From Anseranas semipalmata (Eukaryota > Chordata > Aves > Anseriformes > Anseranatidae), in NCBI GenBank assembly GCA_013399115.1, contig VXAA01004026.1:1-64000 (forward strand): 64,000 nt of DNA. Direction: 5' to 3'. Position numbers and translations under genes: made by a program. This document shows, piece after piece, positions 12,246 to 24,846 of the stretch. Position 1 is the first letter of the stretch. The number at the start of each line of letters is the position of its first letter. Under the pieces are notes generated by a model. The model made no database searches. It saw nothing but the letters and a program-made list of their open reading frames with translations, and had not been told where the DNA came from.

Positions 12246-15200
12246 GTGAGTATATTACAACATTAGTTGACTTGTTGAATAAAGCAGTGCTGGTATGCTT
12301 TATTAAAATATTTGGTTGCAAGAATTGGAAAAGCTGGTGTTGTCAATTGTGATTTAAGTTTTTTGGATGTGTCACTAGAATATAGAACTCAACGTCTTTT
12401 CCTTATGGTTGAAAAGAAGGCAAACATCTAAGAGTGGGAATCTGCAAAACATAAGAATTTTTTTTTTACAACCCCACTTACCCCCCATTATTTATGTTTG
12501 CATACTTTGATCCTGTATAGCAAATTAAAACACAGTTAAAATATTTGGAAAGTATGTAAATCAACAGAAGTTCAGAGGGGAAGAAATGGGAATGCTACAC
12601 GCTAAGGATAATAGAGGTGTAACTCAAATAGTGAACAAGTATGTTGCCTTGTTTTTCAGTAACGTTGATGGTGTGAAGTGAAATGGAGTAGGACAGTATT
12701 AATTACTGTCTTATTAATTACTAAATTATTTTAGGTAGAAGCAAAACTTAAATTGTTTCGTAAGATGAACTCAGGTATTCATATGAACTACTCTTAAATT
12801 ATTTAATAAAGTGATGCATGAAATTGTAAATTTAATAGTGGGGATTTTTAGTTGAGCTATAGATAAAACAGTGCCATGTCGTACTGGAGAACAGCAGTTA
12901 TCTACATTTAAATAAAAACAATGCAGCCAACAACAGACCTGTTAACATGATATTAGTTCCCTGTGAATTCTTAGAAAGTATTTTAAGGAGAAAAATTAAG
13001 AATATGGAAAACAATATAAAGCAACCACAGATTAAGGTCAAACATATTGTTATTTGGAAAATGGTCATATGCTGTGATATGGTTTGATGGCACACGTTCT
13101 TGTACTTTCCCTGTGAGAGGAGTATGGCTTGGCATCCATTCTCAAGTGTTTGTACACAAATACATGAAGCAGAGAAAACAAACAAGAAGAATTAGGTGTC
13201 CTTACACAGCTGTAGAACATGACATTGTTGGCAATACAGAAGTATGATGGGATACAGTATATAACTGATATGCTATAACCAGTAGATAGAGGGTTTGCCA
13301 GAAGGACAGTCTGGGGAGACAAGGATAAGACGTCTGTAGGAGATGCTCTGCTGGCCTTGTTACAGACATGGAAGACCTGGTTGGGGATTTGAGGGTGAAT
13401 GGCAACTTTGCCTGCAGGAACTATGAGACTGTGAAGTTTAAAATTGTGAGAGGAGTGAGCAAGGTGAATAGTAGAATGGTATCGTTTGGCTTCAGGTTTT
13501 GGCAGGATCTTGTGCAATAACACTCTAATGGGCAAAGAGACTTAAGAAATCTGGTTGAGCTTCAAGGACAGCATTCTCTAAGCACAAGATGCTCATTCTG
13601 ATGTGCAGAAAAAATAAGAAAGTACTGCAGAAGTCCAGCATGGATGAACAAAAACTCCTGATTGCACTAAAATACAAATACAACACAAAGCATATCTTAA
13701 AGTGCAGCATGCAGAAACTGCAGAAGAAGAACTCATTTCGTGCTAGTGGACTGTGCTTACATGGCTGAGTAGTTAGTTGCTTGTAGAAAAACTAATAATG
13801 ATACTCAGAATGTGTTGACTTCAGCAAGGCCTTTGACTCAGTCTCCCACACAGTCCTTACTCCCAAATTGGTGAGATATTGATTGGATAGTGGGGGATAA
13901 GTTGGGTGTAGAAGTGTCTGGACCACCGTGCTCAAAAGAGGTACAAAGTCCAACTGGTGGTATCCTTCAGGGACTGGTACTAAGCCCATGGTGTATAACA
14001 TCCTTATTAAAGACTGGAAGAGATTCCTTCCAACCTAAATTGTTCTATGTTTCTATGGGCCTGTGTGTGTACACATACATGATTTTGAAAAGTGTCTGAG
14101 TTGCTCTTCCAGAGTTATATGTGTTATTACTCTTCTTCAGGATTTTAACTGGTGATCAAGAGGGGAATTATTTCCCTTCATCTTTTTTTGCCCCATGCTG
14201 CGATGTACTTCCTGATTTCTGGGGGGTATTTTCCCCACTAGTCCTGTGGGAAGCTTTGGATATTGGCCACGTTGCTCTGTACTGGTGCTTTTAGTGGAAC
14301 TTAATTTCCTTGGTTGTGTTTTTACAAATCTCCCCCCAGCCCTCCCCTTGTTGTGAGTGCCAGGGACCCTCTCTCTCTGATTTGTCTTTTCATTCCTTTC
14401 AAGTCAGGTGGCTCCTTCAGTTGACCCCCTCATCTCCTTTTTCCATTAGCCCATTGTGTTGGTTTAACTGAAGAAGTATGAGTGGGAAGGTAGAATATGT
14501 CATCATGAACTAGATAGCTGAACCATTGGGTCCCTGGTTGAAATAGTCTTGTTTAAGGTTAATTACTTGAATTTTGGATTGGGGTGGGTGGGTGAGTGAG
14601 TGAATTTCCTGAAAATTAGTTGATAAGGGACTTCTGGGCATTGCTCTTTTTCCATTTCCTGCCACCCTTTAGGGTGGGAATTTAAGAAAATCTCTGCTTT
14701 TGTAGGAACGGTGATGTTGTTGACACTGCTTCACCTGTTCTCTTTCTGTACTGTTACAGTTGGGACTTGTGCCTTTCATACAGGTTCCAGCTTTGGATGG
14801 ATGGATGACAAAAATTAATCTCACATAGATTCCCTTTTTGAAGGAATAACTCTTGGTAGTAATGTTGCGTTGATTTTAGAAGGAGAGAGGATTTGTGATA
14901 TGGAGAAGGCGGCATGTAAAACCCCAGATGAAGAAAGAAGAATGTTACAGTAGCAAGCGGGTCATACGTTGAGATAACTACTTATTATGAATAGGATAGA
15001 TGAAGCATCTGAAAGGCATTGGTCAGTCAGAGAAATGGAGTATGTAGTGACAAGAGCGTATATAGGCAAAAGGATGGAGTAGATTTCAGAATAACAATGA
15101 TCTGAAGTTATTTTCTGTTAAAACAAAACTTGTATGTATTCTGTATTATTAGTTGTATACTATTAGCCCAGGCTGTTTTCATTAACTTGAAAATGGGGAG

Positions 15201-15424
15201 GGAGTGGACAGGAACTTCAGTGTTACTTAAACAAAATGATTTCAATTGTTTTACCTCCATTCATGATGAAATATGTGACTGGAGCGGAGGTGCCCTCTTT
15301 CATATTTTCTTGAGGGATGAGTTCATGTCGTTAGTGTGTTACAACAGAATTGAAACTGCTCTGTTAACTTCACTTTTTTTTTTTCCTCCCTTGCCTTATT
15401 ATTATGTTTGATTACTTTATGAAG
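12246..15424 (+). other. VPS13B: VPS13B intron 10
   Basis: 3179 bp. It contains an old CR1 copy at about 13310-14063, a short GTGG/GTGA-rich patch near 14583-14602, and a run of T and C upstream of exon 11 (15375-15391). The rest (12246-13300 and 14070-15370) shows nothing recognised. Confidence 0.85.
13310..14063 (+). mobile_element. CR1 LINE, internally deleted, ORF2 region to 3' end
   Basis: A decayed sense-strand CR1. Around 13540-13680 broken frames recall the ORF2 segment before the reverse transcriptase (a SFKDSIL-AQD motif, then an HG-TKTPDCTK stretch). At 13817-13846 there is the RT phrase FSKAFDSVSH, and at 13960-13980 the GILQGLVLSP phrase, equivalent to the usual GVPQGSVLGP. Soon after, at about 14005, the sequence jumps to a CR1 3' end (gattccttccaacctaaatt, then ttctatgtttctatg). 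The C-terminal half of ORF2 is therefore deleted. Many stops are present, so it is not functional. The left boundary is uncertain by 50 bases or more. Confidence 0.75.
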
Positions 15425-15562
15425 GAGGCCTACTTCTTTAATTGCGGAGAAAATCTGAGTGCAAAAGGGATGACATACCTTACCAATTCCCTGTTTGATT
15501 ACAGAAGTCCAGAAAATAATAGTATTCGTGCTGAGTTTATATTGGATGCAGCTCATCATAAG
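15425..15562 (+). CDS. VPS13B: VPS13B exon 11 (partial CDS)
   Basis: A 138-nt exon of 46 codons, phase 0 at both ends. It encodes EAYFFNCGENLSAKG, then MTYLTNSLFDYRSPENNS and IRAEFILDAAHHK. TYLTNSLFDYRSPEN is a hallmark VPS13B segment, at about human residues 476-522. The donor is AAG|gtcaga. The acceptor is atgaag|GAG; a second AG three bases downstream (15426-15427) would drop one Glu. Human appears to carry one extra residue (Thr) here, by memory, so this edge is the least certain boundary of the exon. Confidence 0.93.
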
Positions 15563-16971
15563 GTCAGAGAATTAATTTTTTTCTTTCAAAAATATTTTCT
15601 AATGCTCTCTAATGAATTTCTAATGATTTTTTAGATCTGTGTACTCTCAGAGGACTGATTTACATTACTTTGTCATGTTTAACTGAATCATACTTTGCAG
15701 ATGGCCAAAAAATGATAAATGTATTTGTGTTTAAAAAAATAGAAAAAAAAAAACATGTCCAAAAGAAACCTCAATGCCATTCCTATCCTGAAAGCTAAAT
15801 CTAATGCCATGGTTTTGAAAAGTGCTAACTACAAAACATATGCAGAGAAAAACAGAGATATAACAGAGTGTTAGCAAAAGGTCAAGCTTACCTGCATATA
15901 CTTGTTTAAACCAGGCAAATAATTTCTTCAAACTGAGAAAGGGTCTCCTGGAAATCAGATCTGGGGACATGTTAATTTTACTGTCAATGAGTGCTGTATT
16001 CTTAGATATTAAATTCTTAGATAGCCAGGCTACTTCTATTATTCTTACATTCTTCTACTTAGAAAAATCTTGCTAATTCTGCCTTTGATAGAGACAAATT
16101 TTCAGCCACAGATAGTCTATGTTGTAATTTGTGCAGTAAAACTTTATTCCCTGACGGTCTGCAATTTTTAAAGACTGGATGCAATGACCAAGGTGGTCCC
16201 TTGCAGGTGTGTTCATGCTGTTAGATGTGCTGTTACATGCTCTGTGTTAATGTACTGGTAAGCCATTTACAATTTTGAATATATCTAATTTCTTTTAAAT
16301 TTAAATTTTATTATTTTCACCTTTTTAGTAGTACTGACGATGTCTAACCATGAAGACTCCCATAAAAAAGTGAAATTAATTAGTGCAATCACAAGCACAC
16401 ATACTCGAACATTGCTCAGTTTTAATATTTACTTGAGCTGTCTTCTATGCTTTTATGATTTGCCTATATTTTGGCAAGAAGGGAAACAAATTTGATGTGT
16501 AGTAATAGAATACGTTACGTATAAATCCCAATGATGACATAAAGTCTTGCTCAGTTTACTACTGTTTAAAGATAAAAACACCATATTCCTTAAATAAAAA
16601 AAGAAATGAGAAGAAATGAGCTTCAGTTTTGAATGCAGTTAATTAGGCAGATCTGTTGGATGCAGGAGGTCAAGTGAAGAATATTTACTCCATTAAAGGT
16701 ACTAATTAACTAGATGCTGTTGATGAATTGGTCAGTGTGTCCACTGGAATTATGGATGTGCCTTTGTGTGGCCTCAAATAGAAGTTACATTACCTATCGG
16801 AAAGGTGAATTCTTTGGGATAACCTCTGTCCTTTGTTTTGATAAGCCTTTCCGTGTGTTGATGCACAAATCCAAACACGAATATATCTCTCTCATACCAG
16901 CCTATCAGTTGGTAATCTCAAGATTCTTTCGTTATACAACGTTTTCTTTGTTTGCTTTGCTTTGTTGGTAG
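15563..16971 (+). other. VPS13B: VPS13B intron 11
   Basis: 1409 bp of AT-rich sequence. No transposon recognised. A poly-A stretch occurs at 15742-15753, and a T-rich segment ending ttggtag precedes exon 12. Confidence 0.85.
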
Positions 16972-17059
16972 GAGACATACACAGAGATGGCTGGAATGCA
17001 GAGGTTTGGGGCTTTCTACATGGATTACTTGTACACAATGGAAAGCACTGGTGGCAAAG
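16972..17059 (+). CDS. VPS13B: VPS13B exon 12 (partial CDS)
   Basis: An 88-nt exon that starts in phase 0 and ends in phase 1. It reads ETYTEMAGMQRFGAFYMDYL, then YTMESTGGK plus the first G of a Gly or Val codon. It matches about residues 523-552 of human VPS13B by memory. The acceptor is ttggtag|GAG and the donor AAAG|gtactt. The preceding exon ends HHK, so the join HHK-ETYTE is the expected one. Another AG lies three bases into the exon, so a one-codon alternative is possible. Confidence 0.94.
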
Positions 17060-17779
17060 GTACTTTTTTCTTTGTTTACCCTGTTAAATAATAGAAACAA
17101 AGACTCTTCAGACCGAGTTGGTCCTTGACCAGCTGTCCTCTAACTTACCTTAGATTTACCATCAGGTTCATAGTTAAAATGTTTTCATCTGCATCAATGT
17201 GTTCAGCTGTTTCATTTGTTGTTGATGGTTGATGTATTTCCTTTTTTTCTGCCTAAGTAAATGAGATGATATACTTTATAGTCAGTGGCTAAACTGAAAA
17301 TAATTTTCATGTAGTAGTGGTAAAGTTCATGAAGTATGATGTCTTTTTTAAAAGTTGCTATTATTATTAACATTGGAAAACAAATGTTTTGAGAAACCCT
17401 GGAATTAGGTTAATCATCTACTTGATGCAGAAGATGAAGAGGACTCTGGTTTTCTCCTGTGAAGAAAATGCAAGGAAGAGAGAACTGTACCTTTAGAATT
17501 ACTCAGCTGAAAGTAATATGTAAAGGTGGCATTTATGGTTGCAGAGAAGATGTTGGGGAGAATTAACCTTTAAATATACATATCTCAACAATTTTTGTAA
17601 GATAATATTAGTCTAAACCATGCACACACTAGTATTTGCTAATTTTAAGTCATTTTTGAGATTCCCATCAATTCTCTTCTAAATCTGAGGCAATACAGTG
17701 GATTTGATGCAGTAAGCGTATCTACTTTTATGTGTCACAAAAAAACAGGACAAAGGAGTTCATGTATCATCAACTAATA

Positions 17780-17803
17780 TGTGTGTGTGTGTGTGTGTAT
17801 ATC
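17780..17803. repeat. (GT)n microsatellite
   Basis: About ten uninterrupted GT units followed by tatat. It is likely polymorphic. Confidence 0.9.
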
Positions 17804-18159
17804 TTCATACAGATATTCTTATAATGAATTGCAGTGTGATTCCCCTGCCCCTGGGGAGATTGTCATCTACAGCTGCTGTTGTGCAGTCCTACTGATTAAG
17901 TAATGCTTTCTTCCCCACCTGTGTACTTATTACCATGAACACTGTTTCTGTGGACGTCTGGGAACTTCTGGCTATTTTGTCACTAAACTTTTATTTGTTC
18001 TTGCCACCTAGCCCAACTTATCAGAGTTTTTTTTTCGCTCATTTTTATGTCTGTATTTATTTTCTAAGAGAAGTCTCAGCTCTTAATGGTTTTGTTTTGG
18101 GGATTTATTAGATATTAAATATAAAAGGAGTAGGGAAAAAAAAGCTTCCAGCTTGGTTA

Positions 18160-18275
18160 GAGGATGGGTCATGCAGAGCTTTTAAACAGAAATAAGTGAT
18201 GCCATTGCCTTTGACGGTTGAGGGATAGACTAGGTAATTTAACAGTTCTTTCCCAGCCCTGAGGCTTTCCTGTCT
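18160..18275 (+). mobile_element. Possible old CR1 3'-end remnant
   Basis: The segment gggatagactaggtaattta, followed by acagttctttcccagccctg, resembles the diverged CR1 3' end that usually reads ...ggactagatgatc...ttccagccc. No terminal octamers remain, so the call is weak. Confidence 0.4.
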
Positions 18276-21049
18276 GCTTACCATGAATGTGATCTAAAGC
18301 TGAGACAATATACATGAAGTCAAGCTTCTATTGCGGTATATTTCTGCTTTTAATAAAGATATTTACTTGCATGCAAAACTTTTATGTAGAGAAGTTGAAG
18401 ACCTGGGATGAATTTCATCTCTTTTTTGATTTTTGGCATTGAAATTTGTATATGCATAGATATTTGGTTATGAGGAAAAATTGATTATGTGGAATGTTTT
18501 GCCTTGTTTCTCTGAATACACAAGGAATCTAACAACGTATCTATTCCTGACTGAAACTAACCCTATTCAGAAAGTGCTCAACTCAAAACCACTCAGGTTT
18601 AGGCCAGGCTACTTTCTCCTCCTCAGTTTCTCTTCTATTTCTTTCAGTTTGTTATCTTGGAGGCTTGACTTCTATTTTCTGCATCAGACACCAGGAAAAC
18701 ACCTCACAAAATGTAGCTTGGCTTCCTATCAAGCCTTCCTGTGTGCTTTTATTTCAATATTACTCCTGTAATTTCAGCTACCTGACCACATAAAAGAATG
18801 GAGTAGTTAATTTTAAATTAATGGTTTAAACAGTTGCTGTATCTCTAGAATCAAGAATTTGAACCATAAATTTTCAAATAGATTTGTTTCTCAGAAACAC
18901 AGATGTGACATTTTGTCTTAGTTGTTTTCTAGCTAATTTTCCATATTGAAAGTCAAGTATGTAATTAATAAATAGAACATGAACAAGTAAGTGTAAATTA
19001 TCTCATTTGCAATGAAGATATAAATATTTCAGAATTCTTATAACAATATAAATCTTACTACATTTTTAATATGTGGTGTTTAAACTTTTACACAAATACT
19101 TTTATATACATTTTACTATTTCTTGTTTTGACATTAACTATGTTTTAGTTACAATCAGTGCATGCCGTTTTCCCCTAAAAAAGCCAACACAACTTCCATT
19201 ATAGGAGGCAGTTACTGTGATTGTAAGATTTTTATCTATCAAGGCAATTTTGGTTTGACACCTTCTTTGCCCCTTTAACCTTTCCTGAAGCATACAATTA
19301 CTGATTAAACCACAAGTACCTCCTGGATAACATTAACCTCAGGAGCTGCATCTGTCACTTATAGAAATGCATTAATGACATTTAGTCTTTTGAATAAAAA
19401 CAAGATAGTGAGTCATGCACAGTAGTTTTATTTTGAAAAATTTCCTGTCCTTCCCTTGCAACTTTATTTTTCTATTTTTTGCTTTGCATTTCGATACAAA
19501 CTAGTAATTTCCCTGAAACATTGTGTAGTATATCAGTTCCACTGATCACTTATTTGCATGACCTACAGACCTAACAGAGTGTAATTTTGAAGTTGCTTTG
19601 TTTATAATATCTATCTATTTTGGTGGCATGTTTATTTTGCAGCACTCTAATTTTAAGCTTTTTGTCAACTGGAATTAGACAAAAGGTTTATGGAGGGCCG
19701 AATACTCAGTGATCAGTAACCTGATTTTCCTTTATACATCTGTGACGTTTAAAAAGTAACCTGTAAGCACTGACTTCTGTAGCACTGTTGGAATTTCTAC
19801 TCTCATTCTCTTTGTACTTAGTTATAATTAAATGTAACTTTTCACCAAAGTGTTTTGTATAAATACTGTCACTTCAGTATATTATCCACATACACACAAT
19901 ATGTACAATTTTTTTTTCATTGAAAAAGTAGGCTATTGTTGCTTTTCAAGGCGTTTGGCCTTGATATTTTTTATGTGAGGCTATTTTTTTTGCACTTCCT
20001 GATAGTGTTTGTCAGAGCTGGATATAAGATAGAATCAGAAGGAATGCTGACAAAAATTTTCAGGTTTTTTTCTTTTTTGTAGGTTAAATGGTCTGAGAAT
20101 CCATTTAATCTTGATGCTTATTTTGTCAGACTGTTGATTGGTGTCATGGTTTGCAAGACATTTAATATTTAGTGCTTGTACCAAAACAATGAAGACAGTT
20201 CCAAAATGATGAGTTATAAGAAAAAAAATGAGTGAAATTTTGCAAACTAAGTGTTTGAGGGGTGAAGGTTTTTTTTTTTTTTACAGGCCATATGTAACAG
20301 GAAAACCTAAGTGTCTGAAATTTGCATAATTTAACTGAAGCATTTTAAATGAATCATGTTTAGAGAAATGTAACCGTACTGTTTTATAGTTGACAGGTGG
20401 CCTATATACACTGAACGTGTGATTTTGGTCTACCTCATTATCTTACATCTATATCAGAAAAATGATAGTTATACTTTAATTGGTACACTAGTTGCCATTT
20501 TGAACACAAAGGTTATAGATCTTTTCGATGCAGAGACTTAGCAACCCTTTTATCCCTGTGGTGGTCCTAAAAAATCGTCTGAGACACAGTGATTAAAGAA
20601 GTTTTCATTCTCACTGCCCATGCTTTACCTCACCACTGGATGGAAGGAAGGGTTTATCTTCAATTGTCAGGCTGGTTTAAAAAGTGTTGAACAGCACAGC
20701 TGTCACTGGCACCTGGGGTTAAGTTTCCACAGAAATTTGGATGTTGTTAAAGAATCCTAAGCTTGAAAGATAGAAAGATAATAAAAAGGTCCCTCATTGA
20801 CTAGGTTATGCTGTACGTGGTGGTGAGGCAAAATCTTGTCCTGTTTGCTCAGCATTAGACAGGAATAGTTTCTGTTGAAATAATATGTTAAAACAGTCAT
20901 AGTGTATGAATGTGTTCTGTTTCACTGTTATATCTTCTGTATGGTAAGTCTGATCACAGGATTTGAAACAAAAGTAGCTGACAAAGTTAAAATTTTGCTA
21001 TGTCCAGTTGTTTGGTGTAATTTGTTGTTATTTATACAACTTCTTGTAG

Positions 21050-21241
21050 TTTCAGGGAATCAGCAAGACCTTTCTTCAGTAAAGAATGAAGATTTTGGAA
21101 ATGTTCAGGAGATGTCTACGAAAAGTCTCATTGTGGGCCCACTCAATCTTCGATTGGATAGCAGTGCAGTACACCGGATAATGAAAATGATAGTTTGTGC
21201 TCTGGAACATGAATATGAGCCATATAGCAGAACTAAGCCAG
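21050..21241 (+). CDS. VPS13B: VPS13B exon 13 (partial CDS)
   Basis: A 192-nt exon, phase 1 at both ends. After the split codon it reads SGNQQDLSSVKNEDFGNVQE, then MSTKSLIVGPLNLRLDSSAV and HRIMKMIVCALEHEYEPYSRTKP. The block from STKSL to EYEPYSR is strongly conserved with human (about residues 552-615 as recalled), while the first 20 residues are polar and variable. Two acceptors six bases apart are possible: tgtag|TT TCA at 21050, chosen because it preserves the human spacing, and ttcag|GG AAT at 21056. Both stay in frame. The donor CAG|gtttgc is weaker than average. Confidence 0.94.
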
Positions 21242-21897
21242 GTTTGCTCCTATTGCATATACACAAATATACAGAATTAAACCAGGCCAATTTCAGTGCT
21301 TTTGAAGTTGCAAATTCCAAATAGTTTAAATTTGCCAGGGCATTTTACCAGTCCAAAGAGCAAAATTTTAAATAAACATGAAACATTCTGGTATCCCCAT
21401 CAGTGCTGCCTATACCTCTAAGACAACTTTAGGCAATTTGACCTTCAGACAATCTGAAGTAATTTGGTTCAATTACAAGTCTCTTGTGTGGAGGGCATAT
21501 TTCATTGACAACTCTAGCTTATCTTTGGAGTGTTAGAGAAGAAAGAATGCTTGTTGGTATGCATTTTTTTGTTTGAATAGTTATACAGGGAAAAAATGAA
21601 TGGAAACAAGCTATGCTAAAACTGTTAGGATGAGTTTATTGCGTAAAACTGAGAAAGAGCTGTACAGTTTTCTCACATGTAAAATTTGGATTTCAAAGTG
21701 AGGACAATCCAGTTACCATTGCAGTTAGCTTTAGGTAGAACCAATGTATAATAAAACACTGATTATTACATGTATTAAATATGAAGGGACAAAAAAATTT
21801 GCTTTCTACTTTTTGCTAATCCCTAACTGTTTCTGAATAAGCCACTATAGGAGATACATTTTTTTAGTCAGACTTATGTAATCTTGGTTTATTTTAG
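21242..21897 (+). other. VPS13B: VPS13B intron 13
   Basis: 656 bp, AT-rich, with acceptor tttattttag. Nothing else is recognised. Confidence 0.9.
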
Positions 21898-22067
21898 ATC
21901 TTATGGATGGAAATAGAACTATGCCAAGCCCAGAAGAAGTAGCATCATTGGAGGAATACATTCCCACTCGACTTACAACATTCACCATTCTTAAGTGTAC
22001 GATTATAATCCCTGTGGCAGAATTCAATTTACTAGACCACTTGATGCCCATAATCATGGGTGAGAAG
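21898..22067 (+). CDS. VPS13B: VPS13B exon 14 (partial CDS)
   Basis: A 170-nt exon, phase 1 in and phase 0 out. It encodes (D)LMDGNRTMPSPEEVASLEEY, then IPTRLTTFTILKCTIIIPVA and EFNLLDHLMPIIMGEK. EEYIPTR and EFNLLDHL-P-IMGEK are conserved with human VPS13B, at about residues 616-672 by memory. The acceptor is attttag|AT and the donor AAG|gtatgt. The alternating hydrophobic pattern (TILKCTIIIPVAEFNL) fits the beta-strands that line the lipid channel in the VPS13 family. No abnormality is seen. Confidence 0.95.
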
Positions 22068-22954
22068 GTATGTAATGTACACTCCGATGCTTACTCAGTT
22101 CTTTATATCAGCATGTGCTGTTTCATAGAATTATTATGGCTGACATATATGAAGTTGTAATGTCAAACACGTATTGCCTTTAATATAAGACTAGCTACAT
22201 CTCTACTTTCTCATCTCTGAGTGTCTTCATGAGAAATGCTGAAAACTGAAACTATGCCTATCCTGGGTGGAACTGTATAATTTTATCACTGAACTATTAT
22301 TCCATGTGCCAGATGTATTACTGAGTTTCAAGTGAGTTTGGTGCCCATGAGCCTTCCCTTCAGATACATGAGACCAATGGTGTGTGCAGTAACTAGCCGG
22401 ACTTGTTAAAACTGAAAGTATGTACTGGTGGGAAAATAACATTTGAAGGAAAAAAGATTTTAAATCATAGAATGGTTTGGGTTGGTTTTAGTCATCAAAC
22501 AGACTTAAAAAGAAGTAGCTGTGACTTGAGTTTTTTTAGGAAGACCTTTGGATTGGAAGGGTACCTGTTGTCATTGTGCCATGCAGGTCTTCCCATACTT
22601 GGTCAAGTCAGAAATCTTTGAATACATATGCTCAATAGAGACTTCACAGATATTAGAGGCAGCTCTGTGTGTTCTAGTCCCAGCCAGGACACCTGCAAGA
22701 CTTTGGCTGTTACTGGGCATTTCACTGCTGTAGATTGTACCATATTTGATCTGATCACTTAAACTGAGTAGGGAATCAGTTTTTCTTTTGATTGTTAATG
22801 ATCCCTCTTCCTAACTGAATGTTCAAGACAGTGTGAATATAAGGAGAACTTCTGATCTGGATGCAGAGCTGATCAGAGGGGTCTGTGGGACTGGAAAATG
22901 TTGGGAATGAACTAGGTACAGGGAAAGCATGCTTATAAAATGTAGGAAATGACC

Positions 22955-23035
22955 CTGAAGTGGTCAGGCAGTTGGACTAGATGATCTTTGATGGTCCTTT
23001 CCAACTGAACTGTTCTATTCTATTCTAAATCACAT
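22955..23035 (+). mobile_element. CR1 3' end
   Basis: The phrase ggactagatgatctttgatg, then gtcctttccaactgaactgt, followed by ttctattctattcta, is the sense-strand CR1 terminus with degenerate terminal repeats. The copy is 5' truncated. Confidence 0.8.
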
Positions 23036-23046
23036 AAATGTATTTA

Positions 23047-23099
23047 AAACAACAATAACAACAACAAAATAATCCCACTCACAAAAAACAAACAAACAA
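23047..23099. repeat. CAA/CAAA-rich simple repeat
   Basis: Imperfect CAA then CAAA units immediately downstream of a CR1 3' end, probably expanded from the element tail or an adjacent A-rich site. Confidence 0.75.
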
Positions 23100-24195
23100 G
23101 ATTTTTGTAAAGTGACTAGCTCAGAAAGAGAGCCTGAAATGAAATTTCCTAACAGCCTGAATTTGTTTCATCTTTTGGATATATGTAGTATAATTTCAGC
23201 TAAAGAATCCCGTACAGCTTTTATTTCTACAGGGCTCTTTCTTCCTCAGTGCACAAAATCCATATACTATAGGAATGAATCAGTGTGTTTTAATGAAGAC
23301 TTGCTTAGGTTTACTTCCTGCTGCAGAAGCAGAAAGATATTTTATGGATAAGAAAAGAGACTGGAAGAAGAGAGAAAATGAATAGAGTTCAATTTCTAGG
23401 AATTCTTGTCTGATATTAAACACTCCCAGTGTGTTTTTCACAAGTGGCTACTAACTACATGTTCTTTGCAGATGAGTGTTTTGTTTTTTTTTTAGTGGGA
23501 TGTATTTTGCAGAAGTTCTCAGAATCTGTTGTTCCAATTAAAGCAATGGAAGTTAGGCTTTTGTTTGTGAAGTTCTTTGCTATGCTATACATTCAATAAT
23601 GGGCATTCGAATTGACTTCCAGAATTAGTGAAATATTTTTGTATCAGCCTTTCTTTAACTGATAATTTCTTGTCTGAATTTGAGATGAAATTTGTATTCT
23701 GCAGGTGTTGACATTTATTCAGTGAGTATACTTAAGGAATGTGTATCTTTTTCTTAAATTTAGACTGCTTATGTTTTCTGGCAGGAGTGAGTGAACTGGT
23801 GACACGTATGTTACCTCTTGACACATCAGGATACATACATAAGCTTCTAATTCTAAAAAATGGGACCTTACCAGGTTTCTAATAGGAAGCATTGTTCCTT
23901 TAAGCTTGGGATAGCCCAGTGGATTGTGGTGCTTGTAGCCTTATGAGCATGGGAAGATGGCATTCTTACAATGGGAAAACAGCCCCATATCTATTGTAGG
24001 TTTGAGGAAAAGAAGTTGAACTCGAGTGAACTTTTTGGTTATTAATTTTTTTACTGGAAGTTTCAATTTACATTTCCTGAGTGAAGCCAAGCCAGTTTAA
24101 AATAATAATTTCAACTTTTAGATTGAAACAGGTACATATATTAACCTAATGTCCTATTCTGAAGTTTAATGAAATCGATTCATAAAGTAATTTAA

Positions 24196-24615
24196 ATTGG
24201 AAGAGCTCTCTGGAAAGTATCACTAGGAGTCCAGTGTTCTGCTTAAAGCAAGTCCAGTGAGAGCAGGTTGCTCCAGGGCTTGTCCAGTCAAGTGCTAAAT
24301 AGCTCCAAAGATGGAGATTCCACAACAAGCTTTCCCATGCACCTGCTTGGAAGTGCCTGTGTCTCAGCTTGTGTCTGTTTTCACTTCTCTCACAGTACAC
24401 CTTTGACAAGAATCTGGCCCCGTCTTCTCGGTACCCTCCCAGTAGGTAGCTGTATAAAGCAGTAGGATCTCCCTTGTCCTTCTCCAGGCTGAACAACCTC
24501 AATTATCTCAGTCTCTCCTGAGGGAGAGCTTGTGCTGCAGTTCCCCTAACCACTTTGGTAGCCCTCCAATGAATTTGTTTTGTTTTGTCCATGTCTTTCT
24601 TGTACTAGGTACAGC
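24196..24615 (-). mobile_element. CR1 LINE fragment, 3' part of ORF2
   Basis: An old antisense CR1 copy. On the plus strand the landmarks, in order, are gagattccacaacaagcttt, the ggccccgtcttctcggtacc segment, and tgtccttctccaggctgaac with tctcagtctctcctgaggga. These are the usual reverse complement of the CR1 ORF2 C-terminal region. Copies with this structure are common in bird introns. It is heavily mutated; ends are approximate. Confidence 0.75.
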
Positions 24616-24846
24616 ATTCCATTTTAATGGATACTATGAAAAATATAGTTGGATGTGTAAAATCGCGATATTTATTTTTTGGAATTGCATTTTCTTTTTT
24701 TTGCTGAGACAGCTGGCATGATTGTGAATACGTAGTATATGAACATGTAAAGGTTACATCAGCGTGAGTTTGGTATGGTGATAGTGCTTTGGAGTGATGA
24801 AAAGTAAATATTTTATAGAACAAAATATTTTGACTTCACATATTCT

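Larger units (their letters stand above)
17060..21049 (+). other. VPS13B: VPS13B intron 12
   Basis: 3990 bp. It holds a (GT)n microsatellite at 17780-17803 and a probable old CR1 3' remnant at about 18160-18275. The remainder, including 18300-20900, is AT-rich single-copy-looking sequence in which I recognise nothing. Confidence 0.85.
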
